The notes: generated by a model not told the origin, from the letters alone. DNA of 64,000 bases from Hahella sp. KA22 (GCF_004135205.1 NZ_CP035490.1:558001-622000), one strand, 5' to 3'. Positions 10,513-22,235 are shown, counted from the stretch's first letter. Numbers and translations: made by a program.

Positions 10513-12216
10513 CTATTTTTTCGCAGCCAGCGCCTCGTTTTCGATCTTCTTGGTGATATACCACTGCTGGGCGATGGAGAGAATATTATTGACCAGCCAG
10601 TACAGTACCAGACCTGCAGGGAACCAGAGGAAAAAGACCGTAAAGATAATCGGCATCATCTTCATCACACGCGCCTGAATAGGATCTGGAGGCGTTGGGT
10701 TCAAAGAGGTCTGCAGGAACATCGCAGCGCCCATCAGTAGAGGCAATACGAAATAAGGGTCTTTAATCGACAGATCCTGAATCCAGAAGAAGAACGGCGC
10801 CTGACGTAACTGAACGCTTTCCAATAATACCCAATACAGCGATATAAATACGGGCATCTGTACAATCATGGGCAAGCATCCGCCCAAAGGATTTATTTTT
10901 TCCTTCTTGTACAGTTCCATCATAGCCTGAGACATACGCTGGCGATCATCGCCATGCTGTTCCCGAATTCTCTGCATTTCGGGAGTCACTCTGCGCATGT
11001 TCGCCATGGAACGATAGCTGGTGGCGGACAAATGGAAGAACAAAGCTTTAATCAGTACGGTCAACAGGATAATGGAAATACCCCAGTTACCGACGAAATC
11101 GTGAATAAACTCCAGCACCAGATACAGAGGCTTGGCGATTAACCATAACCAGCCAAAATCGACAGTCAAATCCAGATTTGGAGCCACTTCTTTAAGTGTT
11201 TCCATGATCTTAGGTCCAGCATAAAGCTTGGCGGCGACGGTGTGTGTTTGACCGGGTTCGACTGTAAATGCAGGATCAACGAACCCCATCAGGTATAAGC
11301 CGTTATTCACTCGAGTCTGATAGGTGTGGGTATCGCTGGTTAGAGGCACCCATGCGCTAACAAAGTAATGCTGGATAAACGCAATCCATCCATTGGGAGA
11401 GTCTACTTTGGCGCCATCGGCGCCGTTCTCATCCATATCCTTGAAGTTAACCTTTTCATAAGGCTTTTCTGCTGTTGATATAACAGCGCCTAAGTATGAA
11501 GAGGCTCCGAATCCGCCAGAAGAAGATGGGTCGGGCGACTTGTCACGTCGTAGTTTGGCTGAGAAGTTGGCTTTCCAAGGTGAATCCGACTGATTATTAA
11601 TCTGGAAAGCAACATTAATCGAGTAGCTGGACTTTTCAAACTCGTAATGTTTGACCACAGTGACGCCATTACGCTCTGTTTTAAGGTTGATACCTAGTTT
11701 GTTTTGTCCATCCGCTAGTAAATAAGTGTCTTTTTCCGATGTGTAAATTGGGTTACCGCCATTTCTTGAATCATCAAACCCATTCGGACCAACCAGGCTG
11801 CTTTCAGCAACATAGTACACCCCATTGTTTTTCTGCATTAGATCCAACGGCGTCGGATTTTTTAATGAAATAGGGTATTCAAGCAGTGATGTTTCAACGA
11901 TATTCCCGCCGTTCAGGTCAATTTTGACACGAAGAACGTCAGTGGTGACGGTTATTATCTTACCCATTGAGGAAACAGAAGCCGCCCCAGTGTCGATGGT
12001 AGTTGCAGCAGGCGTTGAAGCCGATTCTGGCGTATCCAGTTCGCCTGAACTTGTATTGCTTGCAACGCTTGAATCTGGGTTGCCGCTATCTATTGAAACA
12101 GAAGCGGTTTGTGAGACAGGTTGCTGCTGGGGGATCATCTCCTCATTCCATTCCAATACCAATAGGTAGGAAACAACCAATAAACCGACTATGAGAGAGG
12201 TTCTTAAAAAGTCCAT
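10513..12216 (-). CDS. yidC: Membrane protein insertase YidC
   Basis: Inner-membrane insertase that works alone or with SecYEG. The 567-residue product has an N-terminal anchor (LRTSLIVGLLVVSYLLVLEW) and a Ser/Thr-rich linker. A large periplasmic domain follows, then the conserved C-terminal five-helix core. In the core, ALFFHLSATSYRSMANMRRVTPEMQRIREQ leads into the cytoplasmic coiled-coil region, followed by NPLGGCLPMIVQMPVFISLYWVLL and FPAGLVLYWLVNNILSIAQQW. The positive groove Arg typical of YidC is plausible in the TVLIKALFF region. It follows yidD by about 15 bases. Confidence 0.99.
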   Translation of the reverse strand: MDFLRTSLIVGLLVVSYLLVLEWNEEMIPQQQPVSQTASVSIDSGNPDSSVASNTSSGELDTPESASTPAATTIDTGAASVSSMGKIITVTTDVLRVKIDLNGGNIVETSLLEYPISLKNPTPLDLMQKNNGVYYVAESSLVGPNGFDDSRNGGNPIYTSEKDTYLLADGQNKLGINLKTERNGVTVVKHYEFEKSSYSINVAFQINNQSDSPWKANFSAKLRRDKSPDPSSSGGFGASSYLGAVISTAEKPYEKVNFKDMDENGADGAKVDSPNGWIAFIQHYFVSAWVPLTSDTHTYQTRVNNGLYLMGFVDPAFTVEPGQTHTVAAKLYAGPKIMETLKEVAPNLDLTVDFGWLWLIAKPLYLVLEFIHDFVGNWGISIILLTVLIKALFFHLSATSYRSMANMRRVTPEMQRIREQHGDDRQRMSQAMMELYKKEKINPLGGCLPMIVQMPVFISLYWVLLESVQLRQAPFFFWIQDLSIKDPYFVLPLLMGAAMFLQTSLNPTPPDPIQARVMKMMPIIFTVFFLWFPAGLVLYWLVNNILSIAQQWYITKKIENEALAAKK

Positions 12217-12231
12217 AAACTATTCAAACTT

Positions 12232-12522
12232 TTATTCGGATGATGAATGAGGGCAGCGTTTGTGAGACAGGCTTTCTGGCACTGGATCAATACCCCCTGT
12301 TGACCAAGGGTGGCATCTTAGCAGACGACGGACGGTAAGATAACTCCCTCGCAGGAATCCATACTTGGAAATTGCCTCATATCCATAACTTGAGCAACTT
12401 GGGTAAAAGCGACAGTGCTGTCCTAACATTGGACTGATCGCGTATTTGTACGCTTTTATCAAACCTAAAAGTAAGTATTTAGGTAGCTGAGGAAGAGTCT
12501 GCTTTAGCGACGGCATTGGCAT
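12232..12522 (-). CDS. yidD: Membrane protein insertion efficiency factor YidD
   Basis: Small membrane-associated protein that improves YidC-dependent insertion. The core GLIKAYKYAISPMLGQHCRFYPSCSSYGYEAISKYGFLRGSYLTVRRLLRCHPWSTGGIDPVP is the complete family signature, with its conserved cysteines and the final CHPW..GGxDPVP. The frame overlaps the end of rnpA. The start is uncertain between ATGs at 12522 and 12516 and a TTG at 12534; none has a clear ribosome binding site, consistent with translational coupling to rnpA. Confidence 0.95.
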   Translation of the reverse strand: MPMPSLKQTLPQLPKYLLLGLIKAYKYAISPMLGQHCRFYPSCSSYGYEAISKYGFLRGSYLTVRRLLRCHPWSTGGIDPVPESLSHKRCPHSSSE

Positions 12523-12871
12523 GCTGCTGACCAATTCGTGAGTACAACTTGGTTAGACATTGAAAAATTTCTTCATTATTCATGTCTGCAACAGCTTTGC
12601 GTGCCAGAACGACAATGTCGACGCTTGGTAAATTTGCTTGCTGAAGACGAAATGCTTCCCGAATGAGCCTTCTGACTCTGTTTCTTCCCGTCGCCAACTT
12701 AATATTTTTCTTGGCGATGACAAGTCCTACTCGAGGATGAGGTAGTTGGTTAGGGATAGCAAGGAGGAGCAAACCAGGATGGCCTGCTTTAAAGCGAGCA
12801 TCGTTAAATACGTTACGGAAATCCCCCGGCTTCAAAAGTCGAAGTGATCGGGGGAATTCGTAACCAGCCAT
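12479..12871 (-). CDS. rnpA: Ribonuclease P protein component
   Basis: Protein subunit of RNase P, which matures tRNA 5' ends. The 130-residue basic product contains the signature KLATGRNRVRRLIREAFRLQQ, whose RNR motif contacts RNase P RNA, and an N-terminal FPRSLRLLKPGDFRNVFNDARFKAG block. The C-terminal tail (HANAVAKADSSSAT) is poorly conserved and overlaps yidD. It follows rpmH by 31 bases, the usual rpmH-rnpA arrangement next to the origin. Confidence 0.98.
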   Translation of the reverse strand: MAGYEFPRSLRLLKPGDFRNVFNDARFKAGHPGLLLLAIPNQLPHPRVGLVIAKKNIKLATGRNRVRRLIREAFRLQQANLPSVDIVVLARKAVADMNNEEIFQCLTKLYSRIGQQHANAVAKADSSSAT

Positions 12872-12902
12872 CTATAGTTTGCTTTTAAACAACAGACGAC
12901 AA

Positions 12903-13037
12903 TTAAGCTGAAATACGCTTACGACCTTTAGCGCGACGGCTGGCCAGAACTTTACGGCCGTTTGCGGTAGCCATGCGGGCACGGAAACCGTGAGTGCGTT
13001 TACGCTTAAGGACGCTAGGTTGGAATGTGCGTTTCAT
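12903..13037 (-). CDS. rpmH: 50S ribosomal protein L34
   Basis: The 44-residue, very basic protein [20 protein letters not shown]... ends in [16 protein letters not shown], a complete bL34. The frame continues upstream to 13145 but the ATG at 13037 matches the invariant N-terminus. Its promoter must lie inside the left part of the oriC region, as in Pseudomonas, so its transcription runs away from dnaA. Confidence 0.99.
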   Translation of the reverse strand: MKRTFQPSVLKRKRTHGFRARMATANGRKVLASRRAKGRKRISA

Positions 13038-13178
13038 ATCCGACTCTTTAGCAAATAACTGGTTGAAATTCGTTCTAGAAAACAGGGAGCGGAATTGTAG
13101 GGAATTTAGAGGTAAATAGCAAATGGGAGTTGCAGAAATTTTCAACAGGGTCCGTCTAACATGAGTTGAAACGAAGCC

Positions 13179-13680
13179 TGTGGATCAGTGTGAGTAACTT
13201 TTTCACTTGGAGTTAGGCCTGTTAATTCGTGTGGAAAAGCTTTTCGGTTGAAATTTAACCATGGCGAATGTTTTATGAAATCAAAAGAGGGCTTGTTCGC
13301 CTGTTATTAAATCTTAGGTTTTTAAGAAAGGATGGTTATGAAGACTTATGATTAGTTAACCATTTTTCTGTGGATAAGTGTGGAAAAGTTTTATGTATCA
13401 TTTATTTATAGGATGTAAAAGTGCTTGGCAAGCTAGGGATTAGCCTTTGAAAGACTGGTGAAAACATGGGGAGGAAACGAAGAGTTTTCCACAGGCCAAA
13501 TTTGTCTCCAGATCCATAACAAGTTATCCACAGGGAATCACAAGGGTTTTGGATATGAGCAAAGGTTCTAAAAATTTTTTTGCAGCCAAAAATGTTAACA
13601 AGCTTGTTAGTAACTCAGTAACTTAATGAAATTAAAAATAAAAATAATCCACAGGGGTTCTAATAAGATTTATTTTCGAG
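13179..13680. other. oriC: Chromosomal replication origin (oriC) between rpmH and dnaA
   Basis: The 890-base gap 13038-13927 has no credible gene and many DnaA boxes. Perfect boxes are TTATCCACA at 13524-13532 and its complement at 13369-13377. TTTTCCACA-type boxes lie at 13230-13238 and 13379-13387 (both inverted) and at 13485-13493. Single-mismatch boxes lie at 13179-13187 and 13645-13653. The last box is embedded in an AT-rich stretch, about 13565-13680, a likely unwinding element. A perfect 14-base palindrome TAACAAGCTTGTTA sits at 13596-13609. GATC sites are few (I see two), unlike the dense Dam/SeqA pattern of enteric origins. Position matches Pseudomonas oriC. Confidence 0.87.
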
Positions 13681-13927
13681 GTGGTAAAGGAAAGTCATTC
13701 CAGCTAGAATTTTCCCCTACCTGTTTAGGTTCAGTCTGATTTCGTTGCTTATTGTGGGGAGCGACGAAGAAAAAAGCGTCTTTATTAGCCGCCTGATGTG
13801 GGTTTTGGCCACAGGGTTTTGTTTTCTCTGAAAAACATCAATATTTCGGTTTTCCATATATAGAAAGCCGCCGTCTTTAATTTGCGAAAAAAAAGAGCGA
13901 GCATGTACGAATTCTGGAGGTTTGGAA

Positions 13928-15331
13928 GTGACGTCTGAGCTGTGGCATCAATGTCTGGGCTATTTAGAGGACGAGTTGCCAGCACAACAGTTCAATACTT
14001 GGTTACGCCCTTTGCAGGCGAAAGGTTCTGAGGAAGAACTGTTTTTGTTTGCGCCAAACCGGTTTGTACTGGATTGGGTTAATGAGAAGTACATTGGCAG
14101 GATCAATGAGATTCTCAGTGAACTGACCTCTCAAAAGGCTCCGCGTATTTCTTTGAAGATCGGCAGCGTCGCTGGTAATCACAAGGGGATGCAGGCAAGT
14201 AAAGACACGGGAGCAGGCGCTGCAAGGGTTACGGCGCCCTCCAAGCCTGTTATCGCTGACGTCGCTCCGTCCGGAGAAAGAAACGTCACGGTGGAAGGGG
14301 CTATCAAGCATGAGAGTTACCTGAACCCTACGTTCACCTTTGAAACTTTTGTTGAAGGTAAATCGAACCAATTGGCGCGGGCTGCCGCCATGCAAGTGGC
14401 GGATAATCCGGGTAGCGCCTATAACCCTCTGTTTTTATATGGTGGCGTAGGTTTAGGGAAAACGCACTTGATGCAGGCGGTAGGTAACGCCATTTTCAAG
14501 AAAAATCCTAATGCGAAAATTCTTTATCTGCACTCCGAAAGATTCGTTGCAGATATGGTGAAAGCGTTGCAGCTGAATGCTTTCAATGAGTTCAAGCGTC
14601 TGTATCGATCCGTTGATGCGTTGCTGATTGACGATATTCAGTTCTTCGCACGCAAAGAGAGATCCCAGGAAGAGTTTTTCCATACTTTCAATGCCTTGTT
14701 GGAAGGCGGTCAGCAGATGATTCTGACCTGTGACCGTTATCCAAAAGAGATTGACCATATGGAAGAGCGCCTGAAGTCCCGCTTCGGGTGGGGATTGACG
14801 GTGATGGTTGAGCCGCCTGAATTGGAAACCCGCGTAGCGATTCTGATGAAGAAGGCGGAACAGGCCAATGTCCATTTAAGCAGTGAGTCCGCTTTCTTTA
14901 TTGCGCAAAAAATTCGCTCTAACGTTCGAGAGTTGGAAGGCGCATTGAAGCTGGTGATTGCGAATGCCCATTTTACTGGTCAGGAGATTACGCCGGCGTT
15001 TATCCGCGAGTGTTTAAAGGATCTGCTGGCGCTGCATGAGAAGCAGGTCAGTATCGATAATATCCAGAGAACGGTGGCGGAGTATTACAAAATCCGTGTT
15101 GCGGATATTTTGTCAAAGCGTCGCACTCGTTCAATTACCCGTCCAAGGCAGATGGCTATGGCGTTGGCTAAGGAGCTGACTAACCACAGTTTGCCGGAAA
15201 TCGGCGAAGCGTTTGGAGGGCGGGATCACACCACGGTTTTGCACGCCTGTAAGGTCATGATAGAACTTCAGCAAAACGATCCCACCCTGCGTGACGATTA
15301 TCAAAATTTTATGCGCATGTTAACCAGCTAG
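13928..15331 (+). CDS. dnaA: Chromosomal replication initiator DnaA
   Basis: AAA+ initiator that binds the boxes just upstream and opens oriC. Domain I ([28 protein letters not shown]) is followed by a variable linker. The AAA+ core has Walker [18 protein letters not shown], Walker [11 protein letters not shown] and sensor residues. The DNA-binding domain IV ends with the DnaA signature [15 protein letters not shown] chose the GTG at 13928 because GGAGG at 13916-13920 is spaced 7 bases from it; an in-frame TTG at 13922 is only 1 base away. About 467 residues, full length. dnaN follows after 102 bases. Confidence 0.99.
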   Translation: MTSELWHQCLGYLEDELPAQQFNTWLRPLQAKGSEEELFLFAPNRFVLDWVNEKYIGRINEILSELTSQKAPRISLKIGSVAGNHKGMQASKDTGAGAARVTAPSKPVIADVAPSGERNVTVEGAIKHESYLNPTFTFETFVEGKSNQLARAAAMQVADNPGSAYNPLFLYGGVGLGKTHLMQAVGNAIFKKNPNAKILYLHSERFVADMVKALQLNAFNEFKRLYRSVDALLIDDIQFFARKERSQEEFFHTFNALLEGGQQMILTCDRYPKEIDHMEERLKSRFGWGLTVMVEPPELETRVAILMKKAEQANVHLSSESAFFIAQKIRSNVRELEGALKLVIANAHFTGQEITPAFIRECLKDLLALHEKQVSIDNIQRTVAEYYKIRVADILSKRRTRSITRPRQMAMALAKELTNHSLPEIGEAFGGRDHTTVLHACKVMIELQQNDPTLRDDYQNFMRMLTS

Positions 15332-15433
15332 TTAGCGGAAATATGCGCCGTCAGCTTGATGGCGACCAACAAGATTTAGTTTAAAATAGCAACATTTTCA
15401 GTGATTTAAGAGTTTATAGAAACGGGATATTAC

Positions 15434-16537
15434 ATGAAGCTCACTATAACCAGAGAGGCGCTTGTCACGTCATTGCAAATGATTTCTGGGGTGGTTGAAA
15501 AACGCCAGACCATGCCTGTACTCGCCAACGTATTGCTTGACGCCAGAGACGGAAAGCTGGTTATCACCGGCACCAATATGGAAGTGGAGCTGGTTGCGGA
15601 AATTAGCGACGTAAACATTGAGCATGAATCCAGAATCACTGTTCCCGCCAAGAAATTTACAGATATCTGTCGCGCCCTTCCCGAAGGCGCAGCTATCGGT
15701 ATTGAACTGAAAGATGGACGTTTGAACGTTCGTTATGGCAGCAGTCATTTCATATTGTCTACATTGCCTGCGGAACACTTCCCCAATGTGGAGGAAGAAC
15801 CTGAAAGCGTTAAAGTTATGTTGCCGCAAAGAGAGCTCAAGCGATTGATTGATGCAACAGCCTTTGCGATGGCCCAGCAGGATGTTCGTTATTATTTGAA
15901 TGGCATGTTGATGGAGTTGGATGAGCAGGGTCTGCGCGCTGTCGCAACAGATGGTCATCGTCTCGCCCTCGCCAACGTGTCCCTGCAAACCGGCGTTAGT
16001 GAAAAGCGTCAGCCTATCGTACCGCGTAAGGGGATTTTGGAGTTAGGTCGTCTTCTCAGCGATACTGATGAGTCCTGCACCTTGGTGTTTGGCGATAATC
16101 ATGTGCGGGCCAGCGTGGGACATTTTACTTTTACGTCTAAGTTAATTGACGGAAAATTCCCTGATTATCAAAGGGTTATCCCGAGATCGGGAGATAAGGT
16201 GATGGTCGCGGACAGAGTTCTGTTGAAAGGTGTTTTGTCGCGCGCGAGTATCTTGTCACATGAAAGTATTCGCGGAGTACGCCTGCAGTTTGAAGACGGC
16301 CTGTTGAAAGTATTTGCGAATAATCCAGATCAGGAAGAGGCGGAGGATAGCCTGGAAGTAGAATATCCGCATGAAGCCCTGCAAATTGGCTTCAACGTGG
16401 GCTACCTGATTGATGTGCTTAACGCCTTGGATGATGAACAAGTCAAAGTGACGCTTTCCAATGCGAATAGCAGCGCTTTGGTGGAAGGCGTCGATACCAG
16501 AGATGCGGTGTATGTCGTCATGCCTATGAGGCTGTAG
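15434..16537 (+). CDS. dnaN: DNA polymerase III beta subunit (sliding clamp)
   Basis: Ring-shaped processivity clamp of the replicative polymerase. The 367-residue product starts MKLTITREALVTSLQMISGVVEKRQTMPVLANVLL. It has the three repeated clamp domains and ends with the conserved YVVMPMRL, where partner peptides bind. Length equals the gammaproteobacterial norm (366-367). Unlike the usual order, it is followed by two unrelated genes before recF. Confidence 0.99.
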   Translation: MKLTITREALVTSLQMISGVVEKRQTMPVLANVLLDARDGKLVITGTNMEVELVAEISDVNIEHESRITVPAKKFTDICRALPEGAAIGIELKDGRLNVRYGSSHFILSTLPAEHFPNVEEEPESVKVMLPQRELKRLIDATAFAMAQQDVRYYLNGMLMELDEQGLRAVATDGHRLALANVSLQTGVSEKRQPIVPRKGILELGRLLSDTDESCTLVFGDNHVRASVGHFTFTSKLIDGKFPDYQRVIPRSGDKVMVADRVLLKGVLSRASILSHESIRGVRLQFEDGLLKVFANNPDQEEAEDSLEVEYPHEALQIGFNVGYLIDVLNALDDEQVKVTLSNANSSALVEGVDTRDAVYVVMPMRL

Positions 16538-16678
16538 TCAGTTAAACTGATAGCGCCGTGAATCTATTCGAGTTCGAAAGGTTACGGCGCGTCGGCCACT
16601 CGGGTATGACGCTCGGCAAGGATGTAATCGCCCCTGAATGCAGACAGAGTTTGAATCTCAGCGAGAGTGGAAAAGCTT

Positions 16679-17956
16679 ATGGGAAAAATTGTTAACGCAG
16701 TAAAGGGAGCCGCCAGGATTGGTCAAACGGCGGCAGTCATATCCAAGGTCAGCCTTGGCTGGTTGAAGGGAAATCGTGCGCCTGCGCCGAGGCTTTTGCG
16801 ACAGACTTTTGAAGAACTGGGCGCCACTTATATTAAGCTGGGGCAGTTTATCGCCAGTTCGCCCACGTTTTTCCCTGCAGATTATGTTGAAGAGTTTCAG
16901 TTGTGTTTGGATAAAACCAAACCTCTGCCCTACTCGCAAATCGAGAAAATCCTGAAGGAAGAATTCAAGCGGCCATTACAGTCGATATATTCGCATATCG
17001 ACACCAAGCCGTTGGCTTCCGCATCCATCGCACAGGTCCACGCGGCTCGCTTGGTGACAGGCGAGGATGTGGTTATTAAGGTTCAGAAGCCAGGCGTCCG
17101 CAACGTACTGCTAACGGATTTGAACTTCTTATATGTTGCGGCGCGTGTAGTCGAGTATTTGGCGCCAAAGCTGTCCTGGACGTCTCTTTCTGGCATTGTG
17201 GAAGAGATACAGCGAACCATGATGGAAGAGTGTGATTTCTATCAGGAGGCTACCAATCTCAAAGAGTTTAGAGAGTTTCTGGTGAATAGCGGCAATGACC
17301 AAGCGGTTGTGCCCACTGTATATGAGCAGGCCAGCACCATGCGGGTGTTAACGATGGAACGTTTCTATGGCGTGCCTCTGACAGATCTGGAAACGATTCG
17401 CAAATATTGCCCTGATCCAGAAAAGACGCTGATCACAGCGATGAATACCTGGTTCGCCAGTTTGACGCAGTGCGACTTCTTTCATGCGGATGTTCATGCA
17501 GGAAACCTGATGGTGTTAGAAGATGGCCGCATCGGTTTTATCGACTTTGGCATCGTGGGTCGTATTGGCGCTGGAACCTGGCAGGCAGTGTCTGATTTTA
17601 TCACGGCGATAATGATGGGTAATTTCCACGGTATGGCTGATGCTATGTCGCGAATAGGCATCACCAAGACTCAATTAAGCGTGGATGATCTGGCGGCGGA
17701 TATCGCAGACGTCTATAAAAAAATGGATGCGATGACGCCAGATATGCCGCCGATATATTACGATCAGCAGGCTGGCGATGATGAAGTTAACAATATTTTG
17801 ATGGATCTGGTGAAGATCGGTGAGCAGCATGGTTTGCACTTTCCCAGGGAGTTTGCGTTGCTGCTAAAACAGTTTCTGTATTTCGACCGTTATGTACATG
17901 TGCTGGCCCCAGAGCTGGATATGTTTATGGATGAAAGGCTCAGTCTGATCCAATAA
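16679..17956 (+). CDS. ABC1/AarF (UbiB-like) atypical kinase family protein
   Basis: Member of the ABC1/ADCK/UbiB family, atypical kinase-like ATPases linked to ubiquinone and lipid metabolism at membranes. The invariant family motifs are visible: QTFEELGATYIKLGQFIASSP (KxGQ-type motif), PLASASIAQVHAARLVTGEDVVIKVQKPGV (Ala-rich loop and Lys), and FFHADVHAGNLMV with FIDFGIVGRIG. The ATG at 16679 is preferred; an in-frame GTG at 16667 lacks a ribosome binding site. At 425 residues it is shorter than E. coli UbiB (about 546) and has no obvious C-terminal membrane pair, so it may be a paralogue rather than the true UbiB. Its position between dnaN and recF is unusual. Confidence 0.9.
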   Translation: MGKIVNAVKGAARIGQTAAVISKVSLGWLKGNRAPAPRLLRQTFEELGATYIKLGQFIASSPTFFPADYVEEFQLCLDKTKPLPYSQIEKILKEEFKRPLQSIYSHIDTKPLASASIAQVHAARLVTGEDVVIKVQKPGVRNVLLTDLNFLYVAARVVEYLAPKLSWTSLSGIVEEIQRTMMEECDFYQEATNLKEFREFLVNSGNDQAVVPTVYEQASTMRVLTMERFYGVPLTDLETIRKYCPDPEKTLITAMNTWFASLTQCDFFHADVHAGNLMVLEDGRIGFIDFGIVGRIGAGTWQAVSDFITAIMMGNFHGMADAMSRIGITKTQLSVDDLAADIADVYKKMDAMTPDMPPIYYDQQAGDDEVNNILMDLVKIGEQHGLHFPREFALLLKQFLYFDRYVHVLAPELDMFMDERLSLIQ

Positions 17957-17981
17957 CGGCGGTTCACTTGCGTAGTTAAAG

Positions 17982-18012
17982 AACCTAGCACATTGTTGTG
18001 TTAGGTTTTTTT
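17982..18012 (+). terminator. Rho-independent terminator after the AarF/UbiB-like gene
   Basis: AACCTAGCACA (17982-17992) and TGTGTTAGGTT (17997-18007) form an 11-bp stem with one G:U pair and a 4-base loop, followed by a T-run. It ends only 17 bases before the marC start, so marC-recF-gyrB expression needs read-through or a promoter close by. Confidence 0.85.
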
Positions 18013-18028
18013 GTTTAAGGGGAAGTTG

Positions 18029-18631
18029 ATGGATATCGTATCCGCGTTGACCTTGTTGATCGTGGTCATGGACCCATTGGGAAATATTCCTTTGTTCTTG
18101 AGTATTCTTGAGCGGGTGGACGTTAAGAGAAGAAAGAAAGTATTGTTCAGAGAACTGTTGATCGCTTTGGCGATTCTGCTGGTGTTCTTGTTCTGTGGAC
18201 AGTACCTGCTCAAGATATTCAGCCTGAGCAAAGAGTCAGTAGGCATCGCCGGCGCTATCGTATTATTTATTATTGCATTACGTATGATCTTCCCCGCCAA
18301 GCGGGAGTGGCTTGAAGATCTCCCTGATGGGGAGCCTTTTATCGTGCCGTTGGCTATTCCTTTCGTGGCTGGCCCTTCAGCGTTGGCGACCTTGATTCTG
18401 ATTTCCACACGGGAGCCAGAAAGAATGATGGATTGGTCTATCGTGGTATTGCTGGCTTGGTCTGTCACCGCCGTCACGCTGATGAGCTCCACCTTTTTAT
18501 ATAAGTTACTCCGCAAGAGAGGCATCATCGCCATAGAACGTCTTATGGGGATGCTGTTGATTGCGGTATCGGTAGAGATGTTCCTGACCGGCTTACAGCC
18601 TCTATTGACCAAATTGACCCACGTTTCCTGA
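18029..18631 (+). CDS. MarC family integral membrane protein (YhgN-like)
   Basis: Six-helix inner-membrane protein of the MarC/UPF0056 family; the substrate is not established, although MarC itself is not the multidrug pump once assumed. The 200-residue product has the family signature MDPLGNIPLFLSIL near the N-terminus and the second half-repeat FIVPLAIPFVAGPSALATLILIST, an inverted-repeat helix design. The ATG at 18029 has AGGGG upstream; the frame opens 6 codons earlier at a TTG. It lies 15 bases before recF, so the two are probably co-transcribed. Confidence 0.92.
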   Translation: MDIVSALTLLIVVMDPLGNIPLFLSILERVDVKRRKKVLFRELLIALAILLVFLFCGQYLLKIFSLSKESVGIAGAIVLFIIALRMIFPAKREWLEDLPDGEPFIVPLAIPFVAGPSALATLILISTREPERMMDWSIVVLLAWSVTAVTLMSSTFLYKLLRKRGIIAIERLMGMLLIAVSVEMFLTGLQPLLTKLTHVS

Positions 18632-18646
18632 CGCTGGATTGTTGGA

Positions 18647-19774
18647 ATGGGTCTAAGTCGTATTGCATTCACCAACTTACGTAACATCTCCAGCCTGAAG
18701 TTGGATACCTCCGCGAGATTACTGTTATTTCACGGGAATAACGGAAGTGGAAAAAGTAGTCTTTTGGAAGGCGTTTACCTGTTGGGACGGGGTGCGTCAT
18801 TTCGCACTAAAGAACTTGATTACGCTGTTTCACATCTATCTGATGAAATGGTCTGTTTTGGCGAAGCCGTCAATGAAGATGCAGGCAAATCATTCCGCAT
18901 TGGCGTCAGCCGCCAAAAGACAGGCAAGCTTACCCGAGTCAGAATCAACGGCGAGAGCGCCAGGACCTTGTCTGAGCTGGCGGCGGCCCTCCCTATCTTG
19001 ATTGTTACTCCTGATACCTTTGGTTTTATTAATGGAGGTCCAGGAGAGAGAAGGCGCTTTGTCGACTGGGGAGTGTTTCACGTGGAACACCAATTCAAAG
19101 TGGTCTGGCAGAACTGGCGCAAATTGCTATTGCAAAGGAATAAATTGCTGAAAAGTGGTAATATTAGCCGTTCTGAGTTAAGTGCATGGGACAATCAATA
19201 CGTAGCGTATTCAGACGAGATAAGCCGCTATAGAGACGCCTACTTCGCTGAATTGAAGGAAATACTCATCGAATCTCTGAAAGAGTCCAGTGAGCAAACC
19301 AAGGATATTGGCGACAAGCTGACAATTACGCTTAGCAATGGCTGGTATCAGAATGATGTCAGTCACATGGAGCAACTGGTTTCGTCAGTCGAAAGCGACG
19401 TAAAAAAGGGATTCACGACTTTAGGCCCACACCGGGCGGACATTAAGGTAAAGGTCGGTGGGGTTCACGCGAAGGAAGTGTTATCAAGAGGTCAACAGAA
19501 GACCTTGATAACTCACCTGTACTTATCACAACTGGAAATATTACGGCGGCGGACAAATCAAAGGCCCATCGTGCTGATTGATGATGTTGGGGCGGAGCTG
19601 GATACCGGAAATCAGGTAACACTGTTAACGAGAATGTTGGAGAAAGGGGCCCAGGTGTTTGTGACGGTCCTGGATAAACAGCAGTCAGAATATTTGTTCG
19701 GCCATTTTAATCAAGAATACGACACGCAAATGTTTCACGTGGAACAGGGTGCTGTCACCAAAGTCCACAATTAG
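18647..19774 (+). CDS. recF: DNA replication and repair protein RecF
   Basis: SMC-like ATPase that helps load RecA at gaps with RecO and RecR. The 375-residue product has Walker A LLFHGNNGSGKSSLLEGVYLLGRG, the ABC signature LSRGQQKTLITHLYLSQ and Walker B RPIVLIDDVGAELD. Full length for the family. Both parS-like sites (19074 and 19731) are inside this gene and encode FHVE in the same reading frame. gyrB follows 23 bases later. Confidence 0.98.
   Translation: MGLSRIAFTNLRNISSLKLDTSARLLLFHGNNGSGKSSLLEGVYLLGRGASFRTKELDYAVSHLSDEMVCFGEAVNEDAGKSFRIGVSRQKTGKLTRVRINGESARTLSELAAALPILIVTPDTFGFINGGPGERRRFVDWGVFHVEHQFKVVWQNWRKLLLQRNKLLKSGNISRSELSAWDNQYVAYSDEISRYRDAYFAELKEILIESLKESSEQTKDIGDKLTITLSNGWYQNDVSHMEQLVSSVESDVKKGFTTLGPHRADIKVKVGGVHAKEVLSRGQQKTLITHLYLSQLEILRRRTNQRPIVLIDDVGAELDTGNQVTLLTRMLEKGAQVFVTVLDKQQSEYLFGHFNQEYDTQMFHVEQGAVTKVHN
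19074..19089. promoter_or_regulatory. parS: parS site 1 (ParB binding)
   Basis: TGTTTCACGTGGAACA, a near-perfect palindrome around CACGTG matching the general bacterial parS consensus TGTTxCACGTGxAACA. It lies within recF. An identical 16-mer lies 657 bases downstream. parA and parB are encoded 15-17 kb to the left, on the other side of oriC. Confidence 0.88.
19731..19746. promoter_or_regulatory. parS: parS site 2 (ParB binding)
   Basis: A second exact copy of TGTTTCACGTGGAACA, near the 3' end of recF and about 50 bases before gyrB. It is in the same orientation and reading frame as site 1. Two sites within 0.7 kb would allow cooperative ParB loading close to the origin. Confidence 0.88.
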
Positions 19775-19788
19775 CGTGTGACGGTTAG

Positions 19789-22215
<2,427 letters not shown>

Positions 22216-22235
22216 CTGCCTCCCCCTCTCTATAA

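Noticed and set aside
13785-13985. 66-codon minus-strand frame upstream of dnaA
   Set aside because: It overlaps the dnaA start and promoter region, has low-complexity composition, and is not conserved-looking.
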